64,000 nucleotides of DNA from Arenibacter palladensis (GTDB taxonomy: Bacteria; Bacteroidota; Bacteroidia; Flavobacteriales; Flavobacteriaceae): the NCBI RefSeq assembly GCF_900129275.1, contig NZ_FQUX01000004.1:124001-188000 (forward strand), in the 5' to 3' direction. Below are positions 17,032-25,478 of the stretch, piece after piece. Both the position numbers and the translations under genes were made by a program. The notes under the pieces were generated by a model. It was not told the origin of the DNA, did no database searches, and saw only the letters and a program-made list of their open reading frames with translations. Numbering within the stretch: position 1 is the first letter of the stretch; every line of letters starts with the position of its first letter.

Positions 17032-17775
17032 TTAAGAATATATTCCTCCGTTGATATTTATGACCTCGCCCGTAATATACGATGACTTTTTGGATGCCAA
17101 AAAGGAAACCAAATGGGCAACCTCCCCTGCTTCCCCAAAACGGTTCATAGGAATCATTTTTTTAAGCTCTTTTTCGTCAAGATCACCGGTCATATCTGTT
17201 TTTATAAAGCCTGGGGCCACTGCATTAACGGTGATGTTTCTTTTTGCTATTTCCTGGGCCAATGCCTTTGTGCCTGCTATTATTCCTCCTTTTGCAGCAG
17301 AATAATTAACCTGTCCCGGTGTACCTTTAAGGCCGGATACTGAAACCATATTTATGATCCTGCCATATTTATGAACCAATAATTTTTGGATCAGGTGATT
17401 GGTAACATTGAAAAAACCGTTTAAACTGGTATTGATGACATTGTTCCAATCCTCAGATTTCATCCACATGAAAAGTCCGTCCTTGGTAATCCCGGCATTG
17501 TTGACAATTACCTCTATTATCGCGTCTTTGTTGGTCTCATGCCAAAGGTCCAATTTATCTTGTACATCCTTGTTGTCACCTACATTAAACTGAATAAGCT
17601 CGGCACTCCCGCCAATTTCTTCTATTTCATTTAAGGTTTCCTGTGCTGCCGATGCGTTGTCTTTATAATTTATTAGAATCTTATACTCGGTATCCAGTGC
17701 GAGCTGCAGGCATATAGCTTTTCCGATTCCTCTTGAACCTCCGGTTACCAGTGCAAATTTCTTTTTTTCGCTCAT
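17032..17775 (-). CDS. 3-oxoacyl-ACP reductase, FabG-type SDR
   Basis: 247 residues, classical short-chain dehydrogenase. The NADPH-binding motif is TGGSRGIGKAI (about residues 9-19), the structural motif VNNAGITKDG, and the catalytic Ser-Tyr-Lys set lies in SVSGLKGTPGQVNYSAAKGG. The C-terminus AYITGEVININGG-like (SSYITGEVININGGIYS) is diagnostic for FabG. It reduces 3-oxoacyl-ACP in each polyene cycle and corresponds to ApeQ. It lies 17 bp from the ketosynthase gene. Confidence 0.9.
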   Translation of the reverse strand: MSEKKKFALVTGGSRGIGKAICLQLALDTEYKILINYKDNASAAQETLNEIEEIGGSAELIQFNVGDNKDVQDKLDLWHETNKDAIIEVIVNNAGITKDGLFMWMKSEDWNNVINTSLNGFFNVTNHLIQKLLVHKYGRIINMVSVSGLKGTPGQVNYSAAKGGIIAGTKALAQEIAKRNITVNAVAPGFIKTDMTGDLDEKELKKMIPMNRFGEAGEVAHLVSFLASKKSSYITGEVININGGIYS

Positions 17776-17793
17776 TTATTTAGTTAGTGTGAT

Positions 17794-18930
17794 TTAATTC
17801 TTTACGTCGTCGAATACCTCCGCATTTTCGTACCATTTATTGCCCAAAACCTCTCCCTTAGCATTTAGAAATCCCCATTCTTTGTTGTATTTTACTCGGG
17901 CAAGTCCATTGATGAACCCTTTTTCCAGATTCTTTTGAAAGATAGAAAACGATAATCCTGCGGTGATATCATATTCGGGTTGTATTGCCCATTTACCGGT
18001 CTTATCAATAAAGCCCCATTTTTTTTCTTTTACGGGGGCAAGACCGTTCGCGGAGAACACTTCGGCATCCTTAAACTTGAAATCTATGACCTTTTCTCCC
18101 TTCTCATTAATATATCCCCAATTTTTATCCATGAATACCGGGGCCAATCCTTGACTAAAATCCCTTGCCTTATCATAGGTAGGGGGTATGATCCACTCTC
18201 CTTTGTTATTGATAAAGCCCATCAATTTATTGCTTCGGGCATATGTTAACTCCGATTTGTCTGTAAATTCCCAAATCTTATCGGCATTCTTTACCGGGTA
18301 AAAGTTGCCATTGGCAACAATACCAAAGGTATCCTGTTTTTTTACCCAAACACCTTTACTGTTATAATCTCCAATTTCTTGATTTTCAATGGGGATGTAG
18401 ATTTCTCCCTTTTTGTTGATCATTCCCCATAGCTCACCTTTTCTTGCCTTGGCATATCCGTCTATAAAGGGTTTTATTTCATCAAAATCCGGTTCCACGA
18501 TTAATTTTCCGTCGGTTCCTAAAAGACCAATTTTTTCGCCCCTTTTAAAAAAGGCTACCCCATTGTCAAAATCATAATATTTATCCGAAACAGGTGTTTC
18601 CAAGGTTTCACCAGAAACATTGATATAATGCCATTGGTCACCTTTGTTTACCAATGCCAGTCCGGAATTAAATTCTTTTACATGCTCATATTCCGGTTGA
18701 ATTGCCCATTCTCCAGAAGTATTTATGTAACCCCATTTGTCGCCCATTGAAGCGGCGGCGCGTTCGTTAGTAAAGTTGTCCGCTTTCTTGAACTGCGGCT
18801 TTATCGCATATTCCCCTGAGGTATTAATATACCCAAATAAGCCATTTTCCCTTACCAAGGCATACTCTTGAGAATAAAAATGACCAAAAACTAAAAAAAG
18901 TGCAACCGAAAATCCAATCTTTGTTTTCAT
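17794..18930 (-). CDS. Secreted WG-repeat protein
   Basis: The ATG at 18930 gives 378 residues with a signal peptide (MKTKIGFSVALFLVFGHFYS). The rest is a run of WG beta-repeats of about 25-45 residues, each with the pattern WGYINxxGEWxIxPxY, for example DKWGYINTSGEWAIQPEYE and KKWGFIDKTGKWAIQPEYD. The ATG at 18975 would hide the signal peptide. WG repeats form extracellular or periplasmic beta structures with unknown ligands. It lies 18 bp upstream of fabG and 133 bp after the ammonia-lyase gene, so it may be part of the pigment operon. I know of no function for it there. Confidence 0.85.
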   Translation of the reverse strand: MKTKIGFSVALFLVFGHFYSQEYALVRENGLFGYINTSGEYAIKPQFKKADNFTNERAAASMGDKWGYINTSGEWAIQPEYEHVKEFNSGLALVNKGDQWHYINVSGETLETPVSDKYYDFDNGVAFFKRGEKIGLLGTDGKLIVEPDFDEIKPFIDGYAKARKGELWGMINKKGEIYIPIENQEIGDYNSKGVWVKKQDTFGIVANGNFYPVKNADKIWEFTDKSELTYARSNKLMGFINNKGEWIIPPTYDKARDFSQGLAPVFMDKNWGYINEKGEKVIDFKFKDAEVFSANGLAPVKEKKWGFIDKTGKWAIQPEYDITAGLSFSIFQKNLEKGFINGLARVKYNKEWGFLNAKGEVLGNKWYENAEVFDDVKN

Positions 18931-19063
18931 CTGAGATTTTTTTAAATTAAAATGTTCATATTCAATACTTACCAAGTAAGGACTCGGTATAGGTTTAAGA
19001 TTAAACTAAGCCACTATTAAATTATGGATTATTTTATTCAAATAACTTTTCTAACTAAAATTT

Positions 19064-20620
19064 TTAATTAAGCTCCTTGCACGCGTGAATTTCTTCTTCA
19101 AAATTTAGAATAAAGTTCTTCACCTTATTTACATAAGGATACATGGGGACGTCTTTGTCGGAGATAGGGGGGACCAAATTTCTAATATCATCGTACATTT
19201 TTTTTGTTTTTGATGATATTTTATCCTGTACTTTCAAATATTCAATGGCCTGGACAATAGTTATTGTTTCTATTGCAAGGACCTCGAAAGTATTTTCGAT
19301 TACTTTTTTGGTAATATTGGCTGCGTTGGTTCCCATGCTAACAATATCCTGATTGTCGTTGTTGTTGGGGATACTGTGCACGTACATGGGATTGGACAAC
19401 ATTTGGTTCTCTGCAGTGGTAGAGGTGGCAGTAAACTGAACTCCTTGCATCCCAAAATTTAAACCAAGTTTGCCAAGATTGACAAATGGGGGAAGTATAT
19501 TATTTAGATTTGGATTTAAGAGGTAATTTAATTGTCTTTCGGCGAGCATGCTCATTTTGGTCACAATTAATTTGAGCTTGTCCATTTCAAGGGAAACATA
19601 ATCGCCGTGAAAATTTCCGCCATGATAAACATGTTCTTTTTCAACATCCACGATAGGGTTGTCATTGGCCGAATTAACTTCTTCAATAAGAATTTTTTCC
19701 ACGTTGTTCAAAGTATCAAGGACCGGGCCTAAAATTTGGGGTACGCATCTCAAGGAATAGTATTCCTGAACCTTTTCCTCGAAAATTGTAACTTCATTAT
19801 TGCCATTGTACAAATGGTGTTCCCTTTTACGGGTAAGTGTACTGTCCTTCAAATGATTTCTCATCGATTTGGCAATCTGCTGCTGCCCCTTGTGCTTTTT
19901 GGACTGATTTAGTTCTAGGGACAAATGGTCATCATACGCCTGCACTATTTCATTGATGGCAGAAGAACAGCATATCATCCAATCCAATAACTTTCTTGTG
20001 TTTATGGTATTGATAAGACCTATACCCGTCATAACGGAAGTTCCATTTATAAGTGCCAAGCCCTCTCTTAGGGTAATGGTAATCGGTTTTAGGTTTTCAA
20101 TTTTAAAAACTTCTTCCGTTGGTCTTCTCTCTCCCTTGTAAAATACTTCACCTTCGCCTATAAGCACTAGGGCAATATGTGCCAGTTGTACTAAATCCCC
20201 ACTGGCTCCAACACCACCGTGCTCAAAAATTACAGGGGTAATGTTCTTATTGATAAGAGAAGTCATTAATTCTATAACCGAAATATGTACACCCGAATGG
20301 CCAAGGCTCAAAGTGTTCAATCTGGCCAACATGGCGGCCTTAACATATTGTTCTGGGATTAAATTGCCGGTTCCGGAAGCGTGGCTCCTAATTAGGTTAT
20401 ATTGTAATTGAATTCGGTCGGAGTCGTTAATTTTGTATTGGGCCATTGGGCCAAAACCTGTATTTACACCGTAAATAATTTTGTTTTGGGAGAATTTGCT
20501 TAAAAAATTAAAACTATTTTCGACGGTGGCTAATACGTCTTTATTTATTAGAATTGATTCTTCTTTAAAAATTATACGATAGAAATCCTCTATTCCCAAC
20601 TTTCCTTTAATAGTCAACAT
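19064..20620 (-). CDS. Tyrosine ammonia-lyase making the 4-coumarate starter
   Basis: The ATG at 20620 gives 518 residues, the normal length; a start at 20689 would add a non-homologous leader. This is an aromatic amino acid lyase with the self-forming MIO cofactor triad Ala-Ser-Gly in HGGVGASGDLVQLA (about residues 139-141). Other segments are YGVNTGFGPMAQY, NLIRSHASGTG, NGTSVMTGIG, HVYHGGNFHGDY and PNNNDNQDIVSMG. From memory it is highly similar along its length to the characterised tyrosine ammonia-lyase of Flavobacterium johnsoniae, including the RSH.SG substrate loop. It deaminates tyrosine to 4-coumarate, the aryl starter of flexirubin. Histidine ammonia-lyase is the less likely alternative. 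Confidence 0.9.
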   Translation of the reverse strand: MLTIKGKLGIEDFYRIIFKEESILINKDVLATVENSFNFLSKFSQNKIIYGVNTGFGPMAQYKINDSDRIQLQYNLIRSHASGTGNLIPEQYVKAAMLARLNTLSLGHSGVHISVIELMTSLINKNITPVIFEHGGVGASGDLVQLAHIALVLIGEGEVFYKGERRPTEEVFKIENLKPITITLREGLALINGTSVMTGIGLINTINTRKLLDWMICCSSAINEIVQAYDDHLSLELNQSKKHKGQQQIAKSMRNHLKDSTLTRKREHHLYNGNNEVTIFEEKVQEYYSLRCVPQILGPVLDTLNNVEKILIEEVNSANDNPIVDVEKEHVYHGGNFHGDYVSLEMDKLKLIVTKMSMLAERQLNYLLNPNLNNILPPFVNLGKLGLNFGMQGVQFTATSTTAENQMLSNPMYVHSIPNNNDNQDIVSMGTNAANITKKVIENTFEVLAIETITIVQAIEYLKVQDKISSKTKKMYDDIRNLVPPISDKDVPMYPYVNKVKNFILNFEEEIHACKELN

Positions 20621-20725
20621 GTATATAAATTCAATATTTAAAAAGTAAATTGAATAACAATTAATAAAAATAGTTATTTTGGATTGCAAATGTATGATAT
20701 TTAACCAATCAATATTTTAAAAATA
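20621..20725. promoter_or_regulatory. Divergent promoter region between lyase and halogenase-like genes
   Basis: 105 bp, very AT-rich, between two divergent starts. It must hold the promoter for the leftward pigment operon and for the rightward FAD enzyme. I see TTG-containing and TATTTAA-like stretches (for example around 20,690-20,705), but no match to the flavobacterial consensus TTG-N17-20-TAnnTTTG convincing enough to place a start. No clear operator dyad is visible. Confidence 0.5.
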
Positions 20726-21970
20726 ATGAATCAACGTTTAGTCGAAGTCTTGGTAATTGGCGCAGGGCCTTCTGGTTGTGTCTCGGCAGCCTATTTGCAA
20801 AGTCAAGGAATTAAAGTTCAAGTGGTTGAAAAAAGTATTTTTCCCAGGTTTGTTATAGGGGAAAGTCTTTTGCCCAGATGTATGGATCATTTTGAGGAAG
20901 TAGGTCTGTTGGACGGTTTGAATGCCTTTGGTTTTGAAAAGAAATTTGGAGCCCGATTTATAAAAGGGGATAAAATCTGCGAGTTTGATTTTAGTAAGAA
21001 ACACACCAAGGGTTGGGATTGGACCTGGCAGGTTCCAAGAGCGGATTTTGACCAGGTATTGGTAGAGGAGTTGACCAAGAAGGGTGTGGATGTCTCCTTT
21101 GGACATGAGGTAGTAGATGTTGTTATAGAGGAAAATGGGGAATCGGTAACTACCATAAAGGACGAAAATGGTATACCATACCAGGTAAAAGCCAAATACA
21201 TTATAGATTCCAGTGGTTATGGGAGGGTTTTGCCCAGATTGCTGGATTTGGACAAACCTTCGGTATTGCCCAATCACTCTTCCATTTTTACACATGTAGT
21301 GGACGTAAATCGCCCGGAGGGTAGGGAAGGGACCCTGATTACTTTTGATGTTATAGAGACCGAGGTATGGCTATGGGTAATTCCATTTTCCAATGGAAGA
21401 ACCAGTATTGGTTACGTAGGCCCTACAGAATTTTTGGAGTCTTTTGAAGGTAGCAACAGCGAAAAATTGAGTCAATTATTAAAGCTGTCCGATTATTATT
21501 ATGAACGCTTTAAAGGGGTTGATTTTTTATTTGAACCAGTGTTGATAAAGAATTATTCCAAATCGGTTAAGCAACTATATGGAAAAGGATTTGTCTTAAC
21601 GGGCAATAGCGCTGAATTTTTGGACCCTGTTTTTTCATCGGGGGTTACTTTTGCCACGGAATCGGCTTTGTTGGGGGCCAAACTTATTACCAAAGTCCTG
21701 AACGGTCAGGCAGTGGATTGGGAGAAGGAATACTCGGAATATATTAGGGAGGGAGTAAGTGTGTTTTCTTCCTATGTCAGTGAGTGGTACAGTGGTAATC
21801 TACAGACCCTGTTTTTCCATCAACCGGAAAACCCTGAGGTAAAAAGACAAATTTGTTCGGTTTTGGCGGGCTATGTTTGGGATAAGACCAACCCCTTTGT
21901 AACAAAGCATAATAGACTTATTAGAACAGTGGCCCATATAATAGATCTTGAAAAGCAAAAAAGTGAATGA
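20726..21970 (+). CDS. Flavin-dependent halogenase-like FAD oxidoreductase
   Basis: 414 residues. The N-terminus has the FAD dinucleotide fold VLVIGAGPSGCVSAAYL (GAGPSG at 12-17) and the GES motif FVIGESLLP (about 42-50). Both sequence signatures of flavin-dependent halogenases are present: WLWVIP (215-220, the WxWxIP motif) and FLDPVFSSG (298-306, the FxxPxxSxG motif). A Lys (Lys72 or Lys73 in GFEKKFGARF) is near where the phenol/pyrrole halogenases place their catalytic Lys. It may chlorinate or brominate the aryl or resorcinol ring of the pigment. A monooxygenase of the same superfamily is the alternative, since motifs alone do not prove halogenation. It is the only plus-strand gene of the cluster. 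Confidence 0.75.
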   Translation: MNQRLVEVLVIGAGPSGCVSAAYLQSQGIKVQVVEKSIFPRFVIGESLLPRCMDHFEEVGLLDGLNAFGFEKKFGARFIKGDKICEFDFSKKHTKGWDWTWQVPRADFDQVLVEELTKKGVDVSFGHEVVDVVIEENGESVTTIKDENGIPYQVKAKYIIDSSGYGRVLPRLLDLDKPSVLPNHSSIFTHVVDVNRPEGREGTLITFDVIETEVWLWVIPFSNGRTSIGYVGPTEFLESFEGSNSEKLSQLLKLSDYYYERFKGVDFLFEPVLIKNYSKSVKQLYGKGFVLTGNSAEFLDPVFSSGVTFATESALLGAKLITKVLNGQAVDWEKEYSEYIREGVSVFSSYVSEWYSGNLQTLFFHQPENPEVKRQICSVLAGYVWDKTNPFVTKHNRLIRTVAHIIDLEKQKSE

Positions 21971-21989
21971 TGTCATCATTCACTTTTTT
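21957..21989. terminator. Bidirectional terminator overlapping a stop codon
   Basis: Perfect inverted repeat AAGTGAATGA/TCATTCACTT (21961-21970 and 21976-21985), with an A-run on the left and a T-run of six on the right, so it can end transcription from both sides. The TGA stop codon of the halogenase-like gene (21968-21970) is inside the left arm. The gene at 22,013 converges on it from the right. Confidence 0.85.
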
Positions 21990-22012
21990 GTAACCAATCA
22001 AAAAAACTTGGT

Positions 22013-22621
22013 CTAGAAGCCTTTTTTTAGAATTAACTTGGCAAAGGATTTTCCAGTTTTGGCATATCCTTCCCCTAATCTGTCTTCATTGCTAAACGAG
22101 CTTCCCCATTGGTCTCCAGGAGCATTTTCACTAGAAACTTCCAACAGTATGTTATTTCTATTATTGGTTTCAACAAATTTTAATAAGGTGCTAACTTTTG
22201 CAGGTTGCTTCATGACACCAGCATCCCAGCCGGGATAAACCCATACCGTCTCCACAATAAGGGTGTATTTGGCCTCAGCTAAATTTTCACTAAAGAAAAC
22301 ATTGTGTTCCTCATAAAGATATCTATTCATTAATTCCAAAAATTTTGGTGCATAGATCAATTCCCTACTTGCGTACCAGCTTTTTTCCCAAGATGTACCT
22401 TTTCCCCGTGTTTTTTCTTCCAATTCTGCGGAATGCTCTTTTACGTATTCGTCATTTGTGAGATTCTTTTTCAATAGTTTCATATTGTCGTAGACAAATT
22501 CTACGTTTATTTCCTTCTGACCCTTGATAAAATTAAAGTCTCCCTGTTTTACTTTTAGCTTTTGGCCATAACTAAATAGGGTTGATAAAAATACTAGAGC
22601 AACGATAAAATTGATTTTCAT
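22013..22621 (-). CDS. Secreted protein of unknown function
   Basis: 202 residues with a signal peptide (MKINFIVALVFLSTLFSYGQ). The mature part begins with charged residues (KLKVKQGDFNFIKGQKEIN) and contains a central KYTLIVETVWVYPGWDAGVM, then a Gly-rich end (RLGEGYAKTGKSFAKLILKK). The layout suggests a periplasmic or surface beta protein; I do not recognise the family. It stands alone, converging on the pigment cluster terminator, with its own upstream region of 218 bp shared with the divergent MFS gene. Confidence 0.65.
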   Translation of the reverse strand: MKINFIVALVFLSTLFSYGQKLKVKQGDFNFIKGQKEINVEFVYDNMKLLKKNLTNDEYVKEHSAELEEKTRGKGTSWEKSWYASRELIYAPKFLELMNRYLYEEHNVFFSENLAEAKYTLIVETVWVYPGWDAGVMKQPAKVSTLLKFVETNNRNNILLEVSSENAPGDQWGSSFSNEDRLGEGYAKTGKSFAKLILKKGF

Positions 22622-22839
22622 AATAAATAATTAGTGTTTATACCTTCAAATGTATGGGAATTATATTTTAGTGAGGCTTTTCCTAAATTAATATTTCGTC
22701 AATTCAGTTCTTGAAATTTGGAAATAAATTTTGTAATCACTGAAAAGTCAGAGCTTTGTGGATTTTTTTTAAATGTTAGGGTTTTGTTATTTCTGGTAAT
22801 ATATGGGTGAATCTTATTCCATATGTTTAATTTTGCCGG

Positions 22840-24048
22840 ATGCAAAAAAGTCAGCAGCGACCACAATTCGAATTTGTTGCCATAATGGCTTCCTTAATGT
22901 CTATTGTAGCACTGGCCATTGATGCCCTCTTACCTGCAATGTCTACCATAGGGATAGATATCAATAGCCTGGATCCTACTGAAAATCAAAAGTTTATAAC
23001 AATGATTTTTTTGGGATTGGGAGTGGGACAATTGATTTTTGGACCATTATCGGATAGTTTTGGAAGGAAGCCTATAGTGTATATTGGTTTTGCTTTATTT
23101 TGTGTAGCCAGTGTTATCTGTGTTTTGGCTCCCAATTTAGAGTGGATGATAGTAGGTAGAATTCTACAGGGTATAGGGCTTTCTGCTCCAAGAACAATAA
23201 GCATATCCATGATTCGGGATTCCTATAAGGGCGATTATATGGCCAAGATAATGTCTTTCGTTACGGCTTTTTTTATTTTGGTACCTATAGTTGCCCCGGC
23301 CATGGGAAAGTTCTTCTTGGATCATTATGGTTGGGAATCTATTTTTTATATGCAATTGGTGGCCACTTTAGGGGTGGGTGTTTGGTTTTGGAGAAGACAA
23401 CCGGAAACCTTAAAGCCAGAATATAAGATTGAATTTTCCAGTCATGTGTTCGTGGACGGTTTTAAGGAATTGCTACGACATAGGGAAACAATGGCTTTTA
23501 CTATTGTTTCTGGGCTTATCACTGGAGCCTTTATGGTTTATTTGAGTTCTGCTCAGGAGGTTTTTGAGGTGCAGTACGGCTTGGCCGATAATTTCCCCTT
23601 TGTTTTTGCCGGTTTGGCAATATCCGTTGGCTTATCTACTCTTTTGAACGGTACCATGGTGGTGCAATTGGGGATGAGAAGATTGGCATTGATTGCCTTG
23701 ACCCTATTTTGTACTGTTTCCATAGTTTATGTGGGCTTGTTCTGGAATTCCCAGAATCCAAGTTTATGGATATTGATCACCTTCTTGGCCATGCAATTTT
23801 TTACCCTGGGCTTTTTGTTCGGTAACCTTAGGGCCATAGCTATGGAGCCCATTGGCCATATAGCCGGGATAGGGGCTGCCATCACTGGATTTATATCTAC
23901 TATGATCGCCATTCCCATAGCAACCTATGTTGGTAGTTATATACAGGATACCATTCTTCCTCTATTTGTTGGATTTTTGGTATGCGGGTCCATTTCCTTG
24001 GGGATTTTTATGATGATGAGGAGGCGTTCCATATTGGCTGCTGCCTAG
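22840..24048 (+). CDS. MFS transporter, Bcr/CflA drug-resistance type
   Basis: 402 residues with 12 predicted membrane helices. The first helix has ASLMSIVALAIDALLPAM, with the Asp-Ala typical of Bcr/CflA pumps. The MFS motif A is in loop 2-3 (FGPLSDSFGRKPIVYIG), and motif C-like Gly/Pro residues follow in helix 5 (VPIVAPAMGKF). Members export drugs, cysteine-related compounds or other small molecules; the substrate cannot be read from sequence. Its own promoter is probably in the AT-rich region 22,640-22,839. It is not linked in operon with its neighbours. Confidence 0.85.
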   Translation: MQKSQQRPQFEFVAIMASLMSIVALAIDALLPAMSTIGIDINSLDPTENQKFITMIFLGLGVGQLIFGPLSDSFGRKPIVYIGFALFCVASVICVLAPNLEWMIVGRILQGIGLSAPRTISISMIRDSYKGDYMAKIMSFVTAFFILVPIVAPAMGKFFLDHYGWESIFYMQLVATLGVGVWFWRRQPETLKPEYKIEFSSHVFVDGFKELLRHRETMAFTIVSGLITGAFMVYLSSAQEVFEVQYGLADNFPFVFAGLAISVGLSTLLNGTMVVQLGMRRLALIALTLFCTVSIVYVGLFWNSQNPSLWILITFLAMQFFTLGFLFGNLRAIAMEPIGHIAGIGAAITGFISTMIAIPIATYVGSYIQDTILPLFVGFLVCGSISLGIFMMMRRRSILAAA

Positions 24049-24116
24049 CATTTAAAGGGATAAACCGAGTACTGTTGGTAAAATGGACAACTATTTAATA
24101 GCAAAATTTATTCTGC

Positions 24117-24869
24117 TTACCTAAATGGGGTGCCTATGCGTAGAAAGATAGGGAAGGTTATATGTTGAGGTCCGGCATTCCATTTGGGAGCTATAGTCGA
24201 TATTAGTTTTTCCACTGGATTGTTGCCCTTGTTCTTTGCTATATAATTTTGTACGCTGGACCAGGAATTAAAATAACCCTCTATTTGGTCGATTGTCCAT
24301 TGGGTTTCAATTTTAAAGGTCTTCTTTATTTCCACTTCATTAAAATTAAATGGAATGGAGCTGTAGCTTTGATCTGTGTGCCGCCTTTCCTTATCCCAAT
24401 ATTTCCCTATGATATCTTGATAAAAATGATTTATAATAAGGTCTATTTCGGGATTTACTTTTAGAAGTCCATAGCCCCAAATAGCTACAACACCATTGGG
24501 CTTTAGGAGTCTATTTACTTCCATATTGAAGCTTGGTAGGTCAAACCAATGTACGGCTTGGGCAGCTGTAATTAAATCAAAGTAATGTTTCGGGAAAGTT
24601 GTCTTTTCGGCTCTTTGAACGCTATAGTATATGTTTGGTTTGGGAATTGCATTATGAATTTGTTCTTGGCTTATATCGGTGGCAAAAACCCGATCGAAGG
24701 AACGGGATAAGATGGCGGCCACCTGACCATTACCTGTGCCACAGTCCCAACAGGTATTCCTAGCCTTACAAAAGGAGTATATATACTTAAACAATTCCTC
24801 CGGATAGGTAGGTCGATAAGTTTTATAGGTTTTTGATTGTTGGGAAAAACGGTCCAAGGCTTTTTTCAT
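24117..24869 (-). CDS. Class I SAM-dependent methyltransferase
   Basis: 250 residues. It starts with KKALDRFSQQSKTYKTYRP, as in the methyltransferase group with a helical lid. SAM motif I is CWDCGTGNGQVAAIL (about 40-54), followed by the acidic residue of motif II in VFATDIS and the later LITAAQAVHWFDLPSF and LLKPNGVVAIWGYG. The phrase AAQAVHWFD is typical of the yeast Crg1/TMT-like methyltransferases acting on small molecules. The substrate is unknown. Its start lies 311 bp from the first peptide cassette, which is divergent. Confidence 0.8.
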   Translation of the reverse strand: MKKALDRFSQQSKTYKTYRPTYPEELFKYIYSFCKARNTCWDCGTGNGQVAAILSRSFDRVFATDISQEQIHNAIPKPNIYYSVQRAEKTTFPKHYFDLITAAQAVHWFDLPSFNMEVNRLLKPNGVVAIWGYGLLKVNPEIDLIINHFYQDIIGKYWDKERRHTDQSYSSIPFNFNEVEIKKTFKIETQWTIDQIEGYFNSWSSVQNYIAKNKGNNPVEKLISTIAPKWNAGPQHITFPIFLRIGTPFR

Positions 24870-24997
24870 ATTACAAAAGTAAGAAGCAAGGAATATTATA
24901 GGAATTCATTCAATATTAAATTGAAGTAATTCCACAATTTCGGACTTTTTAATCACATAATCTTAAAATCGTAGGGTCTCAAACTGTAAGTAAATAC

Positions 24998-25168
24998 CTA
25001 CGCTCATCGATGAAACGCAAAATTTTATCGTTAAAACGATTTTGGGTCTGCATACGTTCATCGGTATTTTTTTGCACTTAATCCGGAAATTTTCCTCTCA
25101 ACGAGAAACAGTGCTTTTTATCGAAACAGAACCTAGAAAAATACACTTGCCCAAGTTATATATATAAC
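24998..25168 (+). promoter_or_regulatory. Peptide-cassette leader, copy 1
   Basis: About 170 bp upstream of the first 79-residue peptide gene, largely shared with copies 2 and 3. It contains four ATC-containing direct repeats with ATCG or ATCC cores at 25006, 25027, 25060 and 25081, so the spacings are 21, 33 and 21 bp. Two of them read TACGCTCATCGATGA and TACGTTCATCGGTA. A perfect 14-bp palindrome GTTATATATATAAC follows at 25155-25168, flanked by ACTTGC on the left and CGCAAGT on the right. The two 21-bp pairs resemble paired LytTR-type regulator sites; this is inference. The rest of the interval 24,870-25,180 shows nothing else. Confidence 0.7.
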
Positions 25169-25180
25169 AAAACGCAAGTC

Positions 25181-25420
25181 ATGAAAACCATACTAACTTT
25201 AATCTTTGTTCTTTTTATCGGAATGGCCGCACAGGCTCAGAACGGTGCTGCTGAAGTTAAAGTTGAAACTGTTGCCAGGAGTATCGTTGCTACTACTGCC
25301 AAACAAGAAGTAGCCGTAAAAAATGTAAACGCTGTTGCCCGTTTGTATATGTTCAAAAATTCCAAGGTAACCAAAGAATTGTCTTTCTCTACCAAATTGA
25401 ACAAAGCTAAATTGGCTTAA
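25181..25420 (+). CDS. 79-residue secreted peptide, cassette copy 1
   Basis: 79 residues: signal peptide MKTILTLIFVLFIGMAAQAQ with an AQA cleavage site, then about 60 mature residues. The mature part starts NGAAEVKVETV, holds a Lys-rich middle (AKQEVAVKN) and the strongly conserved end ARLYMFKNSK and LSFSTKLNKAKLA. It has no Cys and is basic. The sequence is nearly the same in copies 2 and 3, so it is a real gene under selection. I do not recognise the family. Unlike the other two copies it is not followed by the 37-39-residue membrane peptide. It ends 58 bp before the converging end of the arsenite pump gene. Confidence 0.85.
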   Translation: MKTILTLIFVLFIGMAAQAQNGAAEVKVETVARSIVATTAKQEVAVKNVNAVARLYMFKNSKVTKELSFSTKLNKAKLA

Positions 25421-25478
25421 GACCTATTTTATTTTTTACGGCATACGCACTTCTTAATAACCCCAAAATTTCTAAGTC

